A stretch of DNA of 64,000 nucleotides, taken from Serilophus lunatus. Lineage: Eukaryota > Chordata > Aves > Passeriformes > Eurylaimidae. The notes beneath the pieces were generated by a model, which worked only from the letters and a program-made list of their open reading frames with translations, had not been told where the DNA came from and searched no databases. The position numbers and the translations under genes are program-made. The stretch lies in assembly GCA_013399895.1 (NCBI GenBank), contig VXBA01004193.1:127045-191044 (forward strand), given 5' to 3'. Of the stretch, positions 26,501 to 40,089 are shown in pieces (position 1 is the stretch's first letter; the number at the start of each line of letters is the position of its first letter).

Positions 26501-28829
26501 GAGGAAAGGTGGGAGGTGATTTAGTGCCAGGGTCGATGCTGCCAGGGACTGAGTGAGCAGAGGAAGAGGAGGGGCAGGGTGGGTGTCCCAGCACAGCCCA
26601 GCTCCCCCATGAGGGGCTCGGGGGAATGGGGGACACACAGAGGCTGGCAGGGCTCTCACTGCCTGTCCCAGGGTGACTGGTTGACGTGGATGTCACAGCT
26701 GACTTGCACATTGGTGCATGTGCTTCGGGCAGCCCCTGCCCCACTGCTCACTCTCACCCACTGGTCCTCTGCAGCCTGGGAACGCCACGGGTCAGGGCTC
26801 TCCTGTGTTTTCTGCCTACAAAGCAACGACCACAAGTGCTGACCTGGGCTGCAAGGATGAAAGGCGACACTAAATCGTACAATAGCAACAGCTGAGCTCA
26901 TCCAGGATTTCCAGAAACTGCTCTAATGCCACTAATTAACAGAAATAATGCTGAATAAGCTTCAAACGCACTGGAGCTTGAGAAGTAAAGGACTTCACTG
27001 AGCTGGAACTCAGGAGAAAGAAATGTGGAACTGCTTTGGCATGTCATCCTGTAATTAGGCCTTGCTGTAGCTTTGTCCCTGTCCCCTGTGTGATGGAGCC
27101 ACACTTGGTGTCCCACTGGTGACACGGCCCGAGGAGAGCAGCCACCTCCCAACTCCCCCCTTTGTACACGTGAACAAAAATAAAACAATAATCTGATTCT
27201 TTTCAGCATGAGGGAGGGGGAGAAGGGAGGGATAAATGAATATGGAGCAGAGAGCCCAAGCATTAAATGGTGGTGAAATGGTGCCAATGTTTTTTTAAAG
27301 ACAAACCAAGGAAATGAAGGGGCTGCACGGAGCCGCCGCGCCGCAACAATGCTCGCTCATCAAGTCAAAGTTTCACTCTAATCAATTCAGTTGTTAACAG
27401 GGAAAAAAAATAGAGCAGTTCTGGGCTTGGAGGATTGTCACACATAGCTGTCCCTGGCCACAGGATGCCATCAGCAGAGCTGAGCCCTGCTTGTGAGGAG
27501 CCTGCTCGGGTGGCTGGACCACCCCAGACTTGTGAACTCTGCCAAGTACCTTGGAATCCCTAATAAGTCATTGCAGGGAGTTTCATCTTATTCCAGAAAT
27601 TATGGCTGCAATTTTTATGTTTCCAACCTCTTCTCCGAGGTGTCTCAGTCAGAACTGAATGCATGTTTCCAGGTGAGCAGAATCCCTGGCATCAAACCAG
27701 AGCTGTATTTTCCCTGCCATATGCTTTGGAGATAACTATATTTCTCGGGTTTGGGTTATTGGTTTCCTCTCCCACAGCTGTGTATCAAATTCCTGAGCTG
27801 ACAGGGTTAACCAAAGCACAGATATTTGTGCCAACAGCCCAGTCTCTGTTCATTGTTTTGCATGGGGCAAAGAAAACGCCACCTCCAGGCCAGGTGCTCA
27901 TTCACGAGCCATTGGTGGATGTCCTTAAAATTTCTCCATCTTCTTTAAGCCTACCTACTTGACACAGCTGTGTGTCATAGCAAATTCTGCTCCTTCACAG
28001 CTTATTACTTCTCTAGATCACTAATGACTGCATGGCACAGTCCTGGAGCTGGTGCAAATCCCAGAGGCTCACTCCCCTTCGCCGTCTGCAGCCACAATTT
28101 ATCTGCTATTCTCTTTGATGCCACAGCCAGTGAAGCAGCGATGAAAGCTGTGTCCCCACAGAGCCCTTCCTCCAGAAACAATGGGAAGAGCCACGTTCCC
28201 ACACAGCCCTGCAGCGAGGTGGATGAGCAGCAGCTCGTGGAGAGCTTGGCACAGGGGCAGGGTCTGGAACACAAGAAATGACATAAACTGGAGTCCTGCT
28301 TGGCAGGGCAGCAGGAGCAGCACTCCCTGGGGAGCCACAGGCTGGGAGAGAGCAGGGAGGGAGTTCTCTTGTTCCTTCAGCAAAGGGGCTTTCAAAGTTT
28401 CCCTTTCTTAGAAATTCCCTATAAATTTAGCTTTGCCAAATGAGTCTTTGGCCCAAGGGACAACCTTTCTGGTGCAAACAGAATGGGGAAAAAAATAAAA
28501 GTCCTTTCACGTCTCTATTTTTGACTTTGGCCAAAGCAGCAGGCAGCAATATGGTGCAATGATGTATTTTGTTTAAACCTTATTTTCTGTCAGAAGTAAC
28601 CTCTTGAGCCTGCTGCTGTAGTTCAGATTACTGACCTGCCCTGGGCACGGCGATGTGACAGCGCTGGAGAGGATTTGCTGCTTTGCTCTGAAACACTGAA
28701 CATCCCTTTTCCTGCTGCGCTGCCCCTCCCTCGCTGAGACAGGTGATGTGGAGGTCGGTGTCAGGACTGTGTGTGCTGCAGGTACCTCTGCCAGCGGCTG
28801 AATCCGGAGCTGAAAGTCACCGGAGGGAG

Positions 28830-29010
28830 AAGCAATTAATGCAAATCCCCAGGGCTGGATCAGTGCAGATACCGAGGCTTTACAGTCTCTCCCTGGAAGG
28901 TAAAAGCTCTTACCGGTTGCTTATTTCAAGAGTTCGCACCACACAAAAGATCTTGAAATGCTATAAATACCTCCCGAGGCGCTGCAGAGACACGTGGTGC
29001 CCTCAGTGCC
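28830..29010 (+). promoter_or_regulatory. Octamer plus TATA promoter candidate
   Basis: A perfect octamer ATGCAAAT at 28839-28846 is followed 115 bp later by TATAAATA at 28962-28969, in a patch with above-average CpG content (CCGGAG, ACCGGAGG, TACCGAGG, TTACCGG, CCCGAGGCGC). A start site would be expected near 28990-29000. No coding gene follows on the plus strand. Confidence 0.25.
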
Positions 29011-29256
29011 ACACGGAACAGTCCCCAGCAGGAGTTCGAGCCCCCGTGGCTTCTGTGCGGGGATGGGGACGGCGTTCACTGGGTTTGGTCTGGATAAAAC
29101 AACAACCCACGGTGTTCGTCCAGGGCCCCCCACTCTGGCATGGTCTTCCTGAGCAAGAATGAATCCTGGGAAGGGCTGGTGGAGAAGGTGTGGAGCCACA
29201 GCCAAGGTGAGGTGCAGGAGGAGGATTCATCTGTGATGAGGCATGTGGCAGATACA

Positions 29257-29409
29257 GAGGTGTGACCCATCCAAGGTGTGACCCATCCAAGGTGTGACCC
29301 AGCCAAGGTGTGACCCAGCAGAGGTGTGACCCATCCAAGGTGTGACCCATCCAAGGTGTGACCCAGCAGAGGTGTGACCCATCCAAGGTGTGACCCAGCC
29401 AAGGTGTGT
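29257..29409. repeat. 16-bp minisatellite
   Basis: The unit AGGTGTGACCCATCCA is repeated about nine and a half times, with three unit variants: CCCATCCA, CCCAGCCA and CCCAGCAG. The variants alternate in a pattern (cat, cat, gcc, gca, cat, cat, gca, cat, gcc) that suggests duplication of blocks of several units. Repeat-derived open frames on the minus strand (GSHLGWVTP-like) are not genes. Confidence 0.95.
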
Positions 29410-31048
29410 TTAAGGGCCATAAGCAGCTGGCCTGGAAACCCAGACCTGTGGAGAGCTCAGTGTGTGTGACTAGAGGCAATTGTGGAATCACAGCAAAGGG
29501 GGAGAAGGCAGAAGTCCTGGAGACAAGGACATCTTGATTGCTCATATCACCATTATCACTACTGAAGGCAAGAGGTGACAGCCCTGGGAAGGGGCAAGCC
29601 TCTCAAAATAAAGGTTCCTTGTGGAGCAGGGACTGATGCAATGCTGGTCACAGTCTTCATGCCTCTGGCTCTGCAAGGCTCTGCCATCAGCTCACAGCCG
29701 CCTTCTCTTCTCCTCCCACAGAAACCATCCTGCAGAGGTGCTGCTGAACTTGAGCATTGACACACAAATGACAATTGGGTAAAAAGCCCTTTTTTGTCTT
29801 TTGAGTGATGATTGCTGCCTAGGGAGTGCCTCAGAAGGGACAGGCCAGCTTGTGTGCCTACTGCCTTTCAATTCCTTCCGGGCTGAGAGCGGATGGTCAC
29901 ACATCAAAGAACAGGAGGATCCTCCAAACACCAACACATGAGTTAGTGGAGGTCTGGAAAATCAAGTCACCTGCTGTACCTCTTCCCATGTTATCACCAG
30001 GAGATAGGGCTGTACTGCCAGGAAGTGGCCTGCCCTGGTCTAACAACATCCAATAACCTTATGAAGAACAGGGAGGAGAAGGACAACAACCTGCATTGCA
30101 CAGCAATATCAGTGATGACAGCAAGGCACAAGAGGTGGCCATGTCTCCCACCAGGACCACTGAGGTGGTTGGGGTAGAGGTAAGCTTTTAAGCACAAGAT
30201 GGTCTTTGTTTCTCAAAGGTCTGTCTGCTTTTTCCCATTTTTCCATCCATTGAACCACTTTAGCTTTTCCTCCAATTTCCTAAATTTGGCCATACTTCCT
30301 TTCCAGCTCCATCACAGTTACAGCAACACAACTGCTACTGCTCCAGAAGCAACGTGGACAGCTTGAACTCGGGCATCCTGTGGGTCAGGATCCCTCCCTG
30401 CACTCAAGCCTTGGTTCTGGAGGAGATGAAGCCAGAAGCTGGGATGCACACTCCAGCTGCTGGTCTGTGTGTCTGCCAGAGGAAGCAGCTCCCCCCCCTG
30501 CTCACCTCAAGGATCCCCTCGTGGGGTGTGGGGGAAGCAGACCACGGTGCTCCCTGTGGGATCAGCACTTCCCCATCTGCTCAGGGGCAGCCTGTGCACC
30601 CCAAAATCCTGCCAGGTCCCTCTGCTGTCAGAGTCAAGTGCAGTTAATGAAGGCAATCCCATCCAGCTGGGGCTGGTCCAGTTCTCCCCAAAGGGCACAA
30701 CGGTGTTACCAGTGTTTTCACAGGATTTAAACTTCCAATGCAATAGCCAGAAACAAAGAGAGCTTTGTATGTGTGTTACTGCTACCTTTTTTGCATACAA
30801 TTGAATAAATTACCCTTTGTTATGAAACATTAATCCTCTTTGCTAAATGGAATAATTCCCACCTCGGATGCAGCGAAAGGCTGGAGCGCCCTCAGAGCAG
30901 ATCTGGGGCCATCCTCTCATGCAGTGCAGTGACAGATGGGGCAGGGGAGCTGCTGTGCCCTGGAGGGAGAGCCAGGACCTTGGTGGAGGGGGAGATGTTC
31001 CCTGGGGCATCCTCAGCTAGGACAGACATGGACATACACGTGCACACA

Positions 31049-31151
31049 CCTATATATATGTATATATAATTAATATGCACTCCAGCCTGGTTGCCCTTAT
31101 CTCCTTTTGTGTAGCATTAGTAGGTTTGCTGTGCCCTCACACACACACACA
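31049..31151. repeat. TA-rich and CA simple repeats
   Basis: A TATATATATGTATATATAAT stretch near 31051-31070 is followed about 70 bp later by a short (AC)7 run at 31139-31151. Confidence 0.85.
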
Positions 31152-31189
31152 TCAGGGTCCAATGCCAGCGCTGGGAGGGATCCATTAGG

Positions 31190-31370
31190 AGAAAACTCCA
31201 CAAATCTCTGTGTGATACTACAGCTCCTGACAAAATGAAGACAACTATCTGGTTCAGATCTGCACTTAAAACAATCCAGAGGGCTATTAGTATTCATCCT
31301 GCATAATCCAGATGGAGTAATAGTGGCTGTATGAATAAAATTAAAATTGGAGAGCTGATGCTGCCTTGTG
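31190..31370. promoter_or_regulatory. Candidate conserved noncoding element
   Basis: Low-repeat AT-rich sequence with CTATTAGTATTCATCC, GCATAATCC and GAATAAAATTAAAATTGG. Composition is the only evidence. Confidence 0.25.
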
Positions 31371-34300
31371 CTTAGCAAGAGGCTGTGGATGACAGCTGGC
31401 AGTGCCAACGCTCTGGTGAGAGCTGGACCCTCTGTGCAGCTCCTGTGAACAGCCCTGCACTGTGACAATGCCCCTCTGCTCACTGCTGCAAGGTGCTTGG
31501 CTGGGCCCTGAGCCTGCCATGCCAGGGTGGCCCAAGGAGCACGTTCAGAGGAACATTTTCCTTGGCCTGCAGCTCTTGGCAAACCCTGGGAGCTGTCCCA
31601 AGCCTCCCCTCAGAGCAGCTCCTCTGGGCAGAGGGAGCAGGGCTTCAGCAAGCCCAGCAGCTCAGGGGGGCACTGAGGGAAAGAGAAATCCTCTTTGACT
31701 GGGAAGTGGGTGAAATCCATACTGCTTTTAACCAGGCTGCAAGTTTCAGACTGCAGTTCATTAACCCAAAGAGATGGAATTGATGTCTTTCCCCTTGCCA
31801 TCAATGCAGTCGAAGGGTCTCTCCATGTCTCCTGGTGCTGCCATCGTATTCCAATAGCTCTGACTGCCTCTGCAGAACTGGACTGCTGCTTCCTGCAGGG
31901 ACTCCTTGGAGATACCCAAAACCAAAGTACCTAAACAGGATGCCCACTGGCACTGGGATACCACTCCCTCTCGTTTTCTGTCTGCTTGCCCAGGAAAGGG
32001 ACTGGGGAGGAAATCACTGTGTGAGGAGCCTCCACTCTGATTTCAGTGAGACCGTGGCTGTCTGATTCAAAACACTGATTTTTGCCAAGAGTCCCTAAGC
32101 ACTATTGTTCATGGTTGCTTATGAAACCCCTCATTAGCTGAAGAAGCTAATTGTTGTTGTTGAAAAAATGAGCAGTGAGTCTCCAGGCCTGGCTCTCTGC
32201 CACCCCAGGAACCTGGGCTTGTTTACTGAGAGGCTCAGTGTCCTCTCCTGCTGCAGTCAGGAAAATATTCCCCAACAAACCCCACCTTTCCCCCTGTCCT
32301 GCCAACTGTCTTTCCTTTTTCCTTGCCCAAATTGGACACACAGAAACATTCAGGGGTGCCAGAGGATGCTGTCAGTACTTTGTGACTCATCTCAGAGAAA
32401 CTCTTCTGGACAGCAGCAAAGTGACCTCTGAAGTGCCAAGAGTGGGGAAAACATCATCCTCTGTGATGCCCATCCCTGTGAGGACTGAGGATAGAGCTCC
32501 CCCAGCTCCCTGCACCCCCCTGCAGGAGGAGGCACCACTCGAGGATCAGGAGCAGCACCAGTGCAACCACCTGTTCATAAATCTTCCCTCTCATCCGACT
32601 GCTGGGAGCAATGAGGCTTCAGTCAGGAGGCAATTGTTCTGCAAGTATTGTTTTGCTAACAATAGCAGTTTCAGCTTCTGAGAATGCTCTTTTGCTTAAT
32701 ACCTGCTTTCTGCAGAGAGACAACATGATGAAGTAATAGCCCTGGCGTGGGTATGAGGGGTCTGGCTGGTGACAAGAGAACAGACAGTTGTATCCATCAG
32801 GAAAGAAAGAAAACAAGTGCAAAGAAAATAAGTGCTCCATGTAGGAATCCCCTGACAACAGGAGGTTTTAATCTTTAGGATTAAATGGTGTTTTGATCCC
32901 TTACTGCACAATAAATGTATTTGCAGAGGAAAATGTGCCAATTTTCTTCTCTGTAAAGAGACAAGCAAGGTGGACTTGAGCAGGGCTCTGCTTACTGGAA
33001 ATAAAAGGCAGATTTGTTTGGAAAAGTTGCCTGACAGAGGAGAAATGAGTCCCAAATCCTGTGGTGGGGGTGCAGAGAACAACTGGCTGGAGCACCTGCT
33101 CTGGTTACTTGTGCTGCACCTGGAGACACTCAGTGACTGCACAAACACCAAACCATTAACTGCTGGTGAGGAAGTGGAAAGCCCAGTGTCAGAAGGTGGA
33201 GGGGCTGATCCTGCCCAAAGGACAGAGAGGCAGTGCTGAGCCTGCCCCTGCAGACCTCCAGCCACTGCTGCCAACCCCTGCATGTCAGCAGCCCTCAGCC
33301 CTTGGAACTGACTCCCTAAAACCATCTGGTGACCCAAGAAATCGAGTTATCCCTTCACATTTTCCTGGGTTTGTCTCCATTGCACAGGAAGGGCCCGTCC
33401 CACGTCGGGCACTGAGTGTTTATGGTGATGAATTATTCACACTCTGTGGAATCAGACATCATTATCCCCATGTGAGATAAGGGAGCGGGTGCACATCTAC
33501 ATGGATGCAGATATAGCACTGGCTTTAAAAAGAATTACAATTCTTGGTATTCTCCTCCCAGACAAAGCCCCCAAGATGCAATGCTCTGGTGTTGGTTTTT
33601 TTTTTTTGTTCCTTCGAAAGAAAAGCAACAAACACTGAGCCCTGCCAAGCTCCTAATGAGAGGCCACTGTGCCCCACATTGCCACCCGGCAGCCACCGAG
33701 CCCTTGTCCACCCACATTGCTCAGCAGCGACCCTAAATAACACACCAGTGTCACCCAGTGCACAGGGAGCTGCAGAGGAGCTGCCAAGGTTTGCTTCTGG
33801 CTCTTTCTCCGAGCTCTACGCCAACACCTCCCCTCCCTCCACATCCAGGAGCAGCCCATGAGCTGCAGCTCGTGTGTGGGTGTACAACAGCCCTCACAAC
33901 CTGACCAGGGGGCTCTGGGCAACCACAGCATCACTCAGCCCCAGGGTCGATAGAGCTGTGAGCATCCCTGCAGCCTCCTCCACCCCTGGAAACCCAGCCC
34001 AAACGTGCCAGTGCAGTGCAGTGGATCCAGTCATTGGGTGCCCAGAGCTCCCCAGGGCAGAGCACCCACCAACACACCCTGTGACAGCCCCCCCTCGCTG
34101 TGTGTGAGCCAGGCTGTGTGTCAGCAGGGGAAAGCTGCTCTGCAAAAGAGAGAGAAGACAAAACCCTTCTGAGGACTGTGATAAACACGAGCGTAAAGGC
34201 AAGAGCTTGTTTTAAAAAATGGTAAGAAATCCTTCAGCTGCTGTCCTTCCCCCTCTGCACGGGGGTGTTGGAGGGGGCCTGTGCTTGGATTGATCTGACC

Positions 34301-36210
34301 TGCAACACCCCGAGCACAGCTCGTTACCAAAACAGAAAAACAATGTTCAGCAACACAACATCTTGTTCCCTCTGGAGGCCAGGGGAGCCCTCCTGCTTCC
34401 CAGCAATGGCTCGGGCATCGCCCGCCTGAGCAGAGCTGGTCTTAATGGGCTTATTAATAACTGTCACGTTCCACAAAGGTGAAATAATGAGCTTGCTTTC
34501 ATCCATAGATTAAACTAAACCTGGGGGGAATTGTGTCAGTCCTCCTCCCCTGCTTTGTGCCCCAACAGTGGCCCAGAGGAGCTGCACTGCTGGCAGTGTG
34601 GTCATTGGGATGGCCAAGGGCAGCTGACCCCACCCGGACTGGCCTGGCTTTCCAACGCCAAACCTTGGGCAAAACCAACTTTATTTTTGCTCTAAAACAA
34701 ATGCACTTGGTGCTTTGATGTAGTTACAGTTTTAGACCTAAATATAACTAAAAGCCAAAGAGAGGAGAGTGTGTTAAGAGACTGTTCAACTGCAGGCAAG
34801 AAAAAATCTCACGTATTAATTTGAAGTTTGAGGTTTTTATAGGGATGCTGCTGAGACAGACACAGCTATGAGTAAATATGTCAAAATAATCTATCAAGTG
34901 GAAAGCTGGTCCCTGAGCTGTTCCATGCAAGAGGTAAATTACACAAAGATTATCACTAGGTTTCCAAAATGCTTTCCAAAAAGAGATAAGGAAAGGGAAA
35001 GGACAAGATTTGAGTATCACTCTTAAGGTTTAGGTTGTTCCCACCCCTTGCTTTCAGAAATAGTCATTACAGTCTGAGGTTCCCATCCTTTGCCACACTT
35101 TTTTAGACCTGCAGGTTGTACTGAAGCCCTCCTTCCTCTCCCCTGCATCCCTGCTGCTGTTACCAGTGGAGCATGGACCGTTTTGTATGTGTGTCTTTGA
35201 ACCTGAATGGAGCCCCATACAGAGCCAGTGCCCCCCAAGCCACAGGTGATACAACCCCATCCTTGCCAAGAAAAAGAGAGCCAGCCCTGGAGCTCCTGAG
35301 CAGCCCATGGGGCTGGTCCCCTTCCCTTCCCTGAATCCCCCCAGGTGGCTGCTTGAGGTTACATGTAGCCCAGAAGTCAAGGTCACATCCTGGGCTGGCC
35401 CCTGTCTCCAGTGGGATGCTGGCAAGCTCCAGCATCATGTGGAACTGGGAAGCCTGGATAAAGTCTGTCCACCTCCCCAGAGGGCTTGGAATTGCTCACT
35501 GGTAGAAGGGTTAAATGAATCCATTTAATGAAGAAAACCCCTGCCTTCAGAAAAAAAGAAGATCCAAGATCTCTCTGAGCAGTGTTCCCCTTGAGGCTTT
35601 GCCAACACTGCATTTTCCATCACAAAAATAATGTCCTGTAAAAGACTGATTAGTCAGCTGATAATTGAGTTCTTAAATGTCAAAAACAATATGGTATGAA
35701 TATTCAGCAGATCATGCCATGCAACTTACCTGTTCCATCAACAATGACGAACAGTTTCTTTCTCCATTGTTCTTTTCCAGATATTATGTTAATTTGACTT
35801 TTCTGAGGTGATGAACAAGGCTCCCTCCAAACACATCATCTTGCAGGTTAATGTGTAATGGGCTGCTTAAAAGAAAACAGTTTGGAAGTCGTGCCTGACT
35901 TCCATCCCTGTGCATTAGCTCCAGCTCGCAGTTCAGGGAGAGGGCCAATTGAATCAAAATTGCTCAAAGCAGACAGAGTTAATATTTTGCCTTCCAAGAA
36001 GGAGAAAACGTGGTATGTAGATAAAAAAAAAGTGATGTTTTTGTGCTGCTTGAGGTTAAATGCAGCCCCAGGGTCAGGGTCACAACACATTTCAGACATC
36101 ATTTAATTTAACAGGGGAAAACAGAGGCTACGTTTTATTCAGGGATGTATCTGTGGTTTTTAAAGGGAAGTGGAGTGGTGTTGGATGGAACTCCATTCCC
36201 CATCACCCCT

Positions 36211-36368
36211 GGGGCTGGCCATCCAGCCAGGTTTTCCCTGAGTGAAGAGTACACTTGTTCAAGCCGTGAGCAGCCAATTCTTCCAGGGGAATGCTGTGGG
36301 AAATGGTGTCAAAGGCTTTACCAAAGTCTAGGTAGACACATCCACAGCCTTTGCTTCATCCATTACCT
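36211..36368 (-). mobile_element. CR1 LINE internal fragment, antisense
   Basis: Antisense CR1 reverse-transcriptase-region text is recognisable: 'ctggccatccagccaggttt', 'gagtacacttgttcaagcc', 'tgtgggaaatggtgtcaaag' and 'accaaagtctaggtagacac' followed by 'atccacagcctttgcttc'. Both ends are truncated, and no 3' tail is attached. This is an old, inactive piece. Confidence 0.8.
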
Positions 36369-38779
36369 GATTAATCCAACCACTAATTGTGGTGGAATGG
36401 CTTGGGAGTAAAACAAGCTGTGACCACCAAATCTCCCGAGGGCAGATGCACCCTGGACAGGAGCTCAACACCGGGCTGTGTGTTTGGGACCCTGTGTTTG
36501 CTGAGCCCCTGCAGGTGGGGATCCCTTGGTGGCCTCAACAGGAGCACAGCACCCAGCACAGGGAATGGCTGCACGTTTAAGGACTGAAGGATTTCATCCC
36601 TGCATCTCCCTAAGCGTGTGTTTAATTAACGCCTCGTCCTGCCCGGGAGCCTGGCTCGCAGTTACCCAAACCCAGATTTATGGGCTCCTTGTGAATGGTT
36701 AGCAAAGACATTTAAAACCAATCAGGCCCTCGGAGAGGCAGATCCAAGCAGCCCAGAGTGTGCTCATTATGCTGGAGAATGGGAAAATAAAGCCATCAGG
36801 CTCACCAGACAAGTGGGTTATTTGTACTATTTTTTTTAATGATTAGTTTCTTTAATAATGCCTTTCGCCTGCAGCCGGGGAAACTCTCCATTGCAATCTC
36901 ACACACTGCACTGCTGATGGATGATGCTCCCACGTGACCAACCAAACCCACTTTTAGTGTTTCCTGATGCCACTGAAAAGAATGAAAAGGCAATTATCAT
37001 TTTTCTCCAGCAAAGCCTCAGATGCTGCTGAGCACAAAGGGGTGTGGGTTCCTTGCTCGAGGACCATCGTGCTTGACTTTGCTAAAGATTTCCATGTACA
37101 TGAGCCACCTTCCAAAATGTCAACCTTTTAGGGGAAAAAGCAAAAAGAAACTTCTGTTCTTCCCCCCCTCCAATGTCTCTATCCCTTGCAGTCACTGACT
37201 GAAACCCTCATGCACGATGCACTCAGAACATTTAGGAGAGAAGAATCTCCCAGAGCTGAAGCATCTGGTTTGAGTGCTCTCCATCCCACCCAAACTCCAC
37301 GTGGACCTCGACCTACACCTGCAAGGCATCTGCAAGGGTCCAAGGGGACATATCTGTCCACTGGCTTCTGCATGGCACAGATTGATTGTAGTGGCCATTA
37401 CTGCAAATGATACATCAAGGACCTTCTTAGCAGCTTGCTCTGGTGGGACTCAGAAACCAGGGAGGGCATAAGGGGAGAATGTGCCTTTTTATCAGCATCA
37501 TCTTTAAAAAAATCCACCTGTAGAAACAGAACAAAAATGACCCTGTTAAAATAGCATCAGTAGTCCACCTGAGAGAAGCCAGAGATTTGGCAGAATTTCT
37601 TTCAGTCTTTGAAGGGTTCCAACTCACACAAAACTCTGTATTGTCATGGATATTGCTCTGTTGCTCACGTAACTCCAGCATGTCTGGGGGGCTGAAAAAA
37701 GAGGGTTTTCTCCTCTTCCATGCCAGGGAGAGGGAAGGTGACCCCTCTCACACGCGCCGAGTTAATCACCACTGTGCCTCTCCTCTGCTGCCCACACCAG
37801 TATCCCTAATTACACTAACCTATTTTTCATGAGTACAACGGGAGAGAGCTTTGGAGGAGCAGAGCTCTGGTGGGGAGAAATGAACCTCCTTCCCTGCCCT
37901 GGGATATAATTGTTGTTTATTCCTCCCTGCGGCACCGTAATTCTCAGCAGAATGGCCCGTGGAACAAGAGCAACACAGGGCAGGGATCCAGCCTGAACAC
38001 ACCAGCTACTCAGCCAATTCCTGAGCAGCCAGGCAGCAGTCACCTGTTAGGAAGAAGATCCAAGCCTCGTCCCTGAAACATATTGCAGTTACCAAAGCAA
38101 TTGGAATTTTAATCAGCAATGGAAGTGTTTCTGACTCAGCTGGCTGTGTAAAAACCACACAAACAACCCCCAAATGAAACTCTTTATTGCCCTGACAGTG
38201 CCTGGAAAGCCTCTGTCTTCTCCTGGCTCTTTAAATAGTCAGAGCAGAACTGGCTGATCCCAAGGCCCAGCAGCAGAGAGAAACTTCAGCACTAACTTTG
38301 ATCGTCCCCAGGGCAAAGCTGCTGGGCAAAGCAGCCAAGGGTGGGGGCTGGACCTTGGGCTCTGGGGGTGAAACCTTCCTCCTTGGGGGATTGTGAATGG
38401 CCATCCCCCTCTAGAACAGGAGGTGAGGGGATTCCTTGGCAGCAGCATTCCTGTCGTGGTGTGTGCTCACCCTGCTGCTCCCACAGCCACTGGCACTGCC
38501 AGCACAGGCAGGTGAACGTAAGGGATGCTGCCAGGAGACACCCAGCTCCAGCATGGAGTGCAGGGGGAAGGGGCCAAACACCAGCACAGCACACCAGGCA
38601 GCGTCCCAGCTCAGCACAGCTACTTCTGCCTGCCTGGGTTTGCCCTGATTCGTTCCCTTGGCCTGGATGTGTCACTGGTGCCCTCGCCCAGGTCCCTTTC
38701 CCTGCTCCCCAATGACCACATGCTTGTTTTTGCCTTCCCCAGGTCTGCACGCTGCCACATTCCTACTGCAGGAAGCAGA

Positions 38780-39215
38780 AAACTAGTTTAACATCTCATT
38801 TATTTCTTAGATGAGAAAGTAATTCCCTGCTGAATGATTGTCCTGAACCAACAATTCAGAAAGCAGGAATTTACAGTGCCTGCCGGAGCTGGGAGTGCAT
38901 TACTGTAGTGCTGCTCTGTGATGGAGCTGAAATATGTTTTTTTCCCTCCTGTTAGCCTGAAGAGAAAAGCCATTAAATATGATTAAGGTTAAGAGATTGC
39001 TAAAATTACAAACAGCCGCCATTCAATTATTTTGGTCTATAAAATGCAACACAGATTGGAGTTATTTCTCTGAAATGTGTTTTTAGAAAATAACATAACA
39101 CAACTAATGTGGTTTGATGTAGCAAATCAGGTTTCAGATACTCCTCGTAATGCAAAACTAAAAGGTTCATAATTTAACTCAAAGTTCATAACTTCAAGTC
39201 GTCAGGTGGCTGCTC
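38780..39215. promoter_or_regulatory. Candidate conserved noncoding element
   Basis: A long AT-rich island with complex, non-repetitive sequence, including ATTAAATATGATTAAGG, GCCGCCATTCAATTATTTTGG and AACTAATGTGGTTTG. It is probably one of the larger regulatory islands in this desert. Conservation has not been tested. Confidence 0.35.
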
Positions 39216-40089
39216 TGTTAAAAAAGTGGGGGGCCAAAAAAAAAAATCAATCCTGCCCCAACAAATCCACCGTGGAGTTGTCTAAAGCTGGAGAGTCAAT
39301 CAGTTTTAGCACCCATTAAAGCAAAGACAGAAAAATGCAACAACTTGGCATAACAGTCACACATTTTTTATGGAGAATAAATCTCCCCAACAGTTCCTGC
39401 AGTTTCCAATGTGGCCTGAGGTGGGTGTGAGGGATGTGCCCAGGCTGGGAGCCTCTGCTGGAGCATCAGTGACTCACTGGGAGGCCTGGTGGGGTATCAC
39501 TGAGGTTGTGGGCATGGGGAGCACAGGGTCTGTTCCCCACTGTGCTGCTGGTTCAAGCACTGCCAGGCTCATGGTGCCCCAAAGAAACTGCACTCAAATG
39601 TATTTTCTGTCAGCAAGGTGCAAGGAGCTGAAATAATTGGAAAGTTGGAAAAAAACGTGGCTGGGGAGGGAGTGACGGCTAGAGACTTGTGTTATTGTGG
39701 TTAATAAAATATGAGGAATTGCATTATTCTGCTGAAAGCAACACAAACCTTGCAGGGTCCCCAGAGGCTGGAGCAGAGTCGTTTCCATCAGCAAACTCCA
39801 AGTGAGCTCAGCACGGAGCCAGGGGCTGGTGGCTGCGGATGGGGAAGGGCAAAGCAGGAGGTGTTGGTGTGCTGAGCACTCCCCAGCCCCACCCTGCAGC
39901 CCAAGGGACCATCCTGCTGACCCAACAGCAGTCAGGCCTGGAGAATTCCTGGCTTGGAGGATTTCTGGGTGCTGATTATTCGCCTGCCAGTGTCTGTGTG
40001 CCTGCAGGACTCCCACATTCCCACTGTGGTCATCTGGAGAGCCCAAAACGACACCCAGAAAAACTATTTACTGCCAACTTGTCACATTT

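Larger units (their letters stand above)
21746..29256. other. Intergenic unique sequence with several AT-rich islands
   Basis: No gene is recognisable. Separately listed parts are the islands at 23030-23240, 25000-25640 and 26150-26410 and the TATA-containing candidates near 26420-26500 and 28800-29010. A CpG-retaining patch lies at about 27325-27360 beside AT-rich flanks. Confidence 0.65.
29410..36210. other. Intergenic unique sequence, no gene seen
   Basis: AT-rich islands occur near 31190-31370, 32570-32960, 34680-35060 and 35620-35860. Other parts are GC-rich with chance frames. No mobile element was recognised apart from the CR1 fragment that begins at the right end. Confidence 0.65.
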
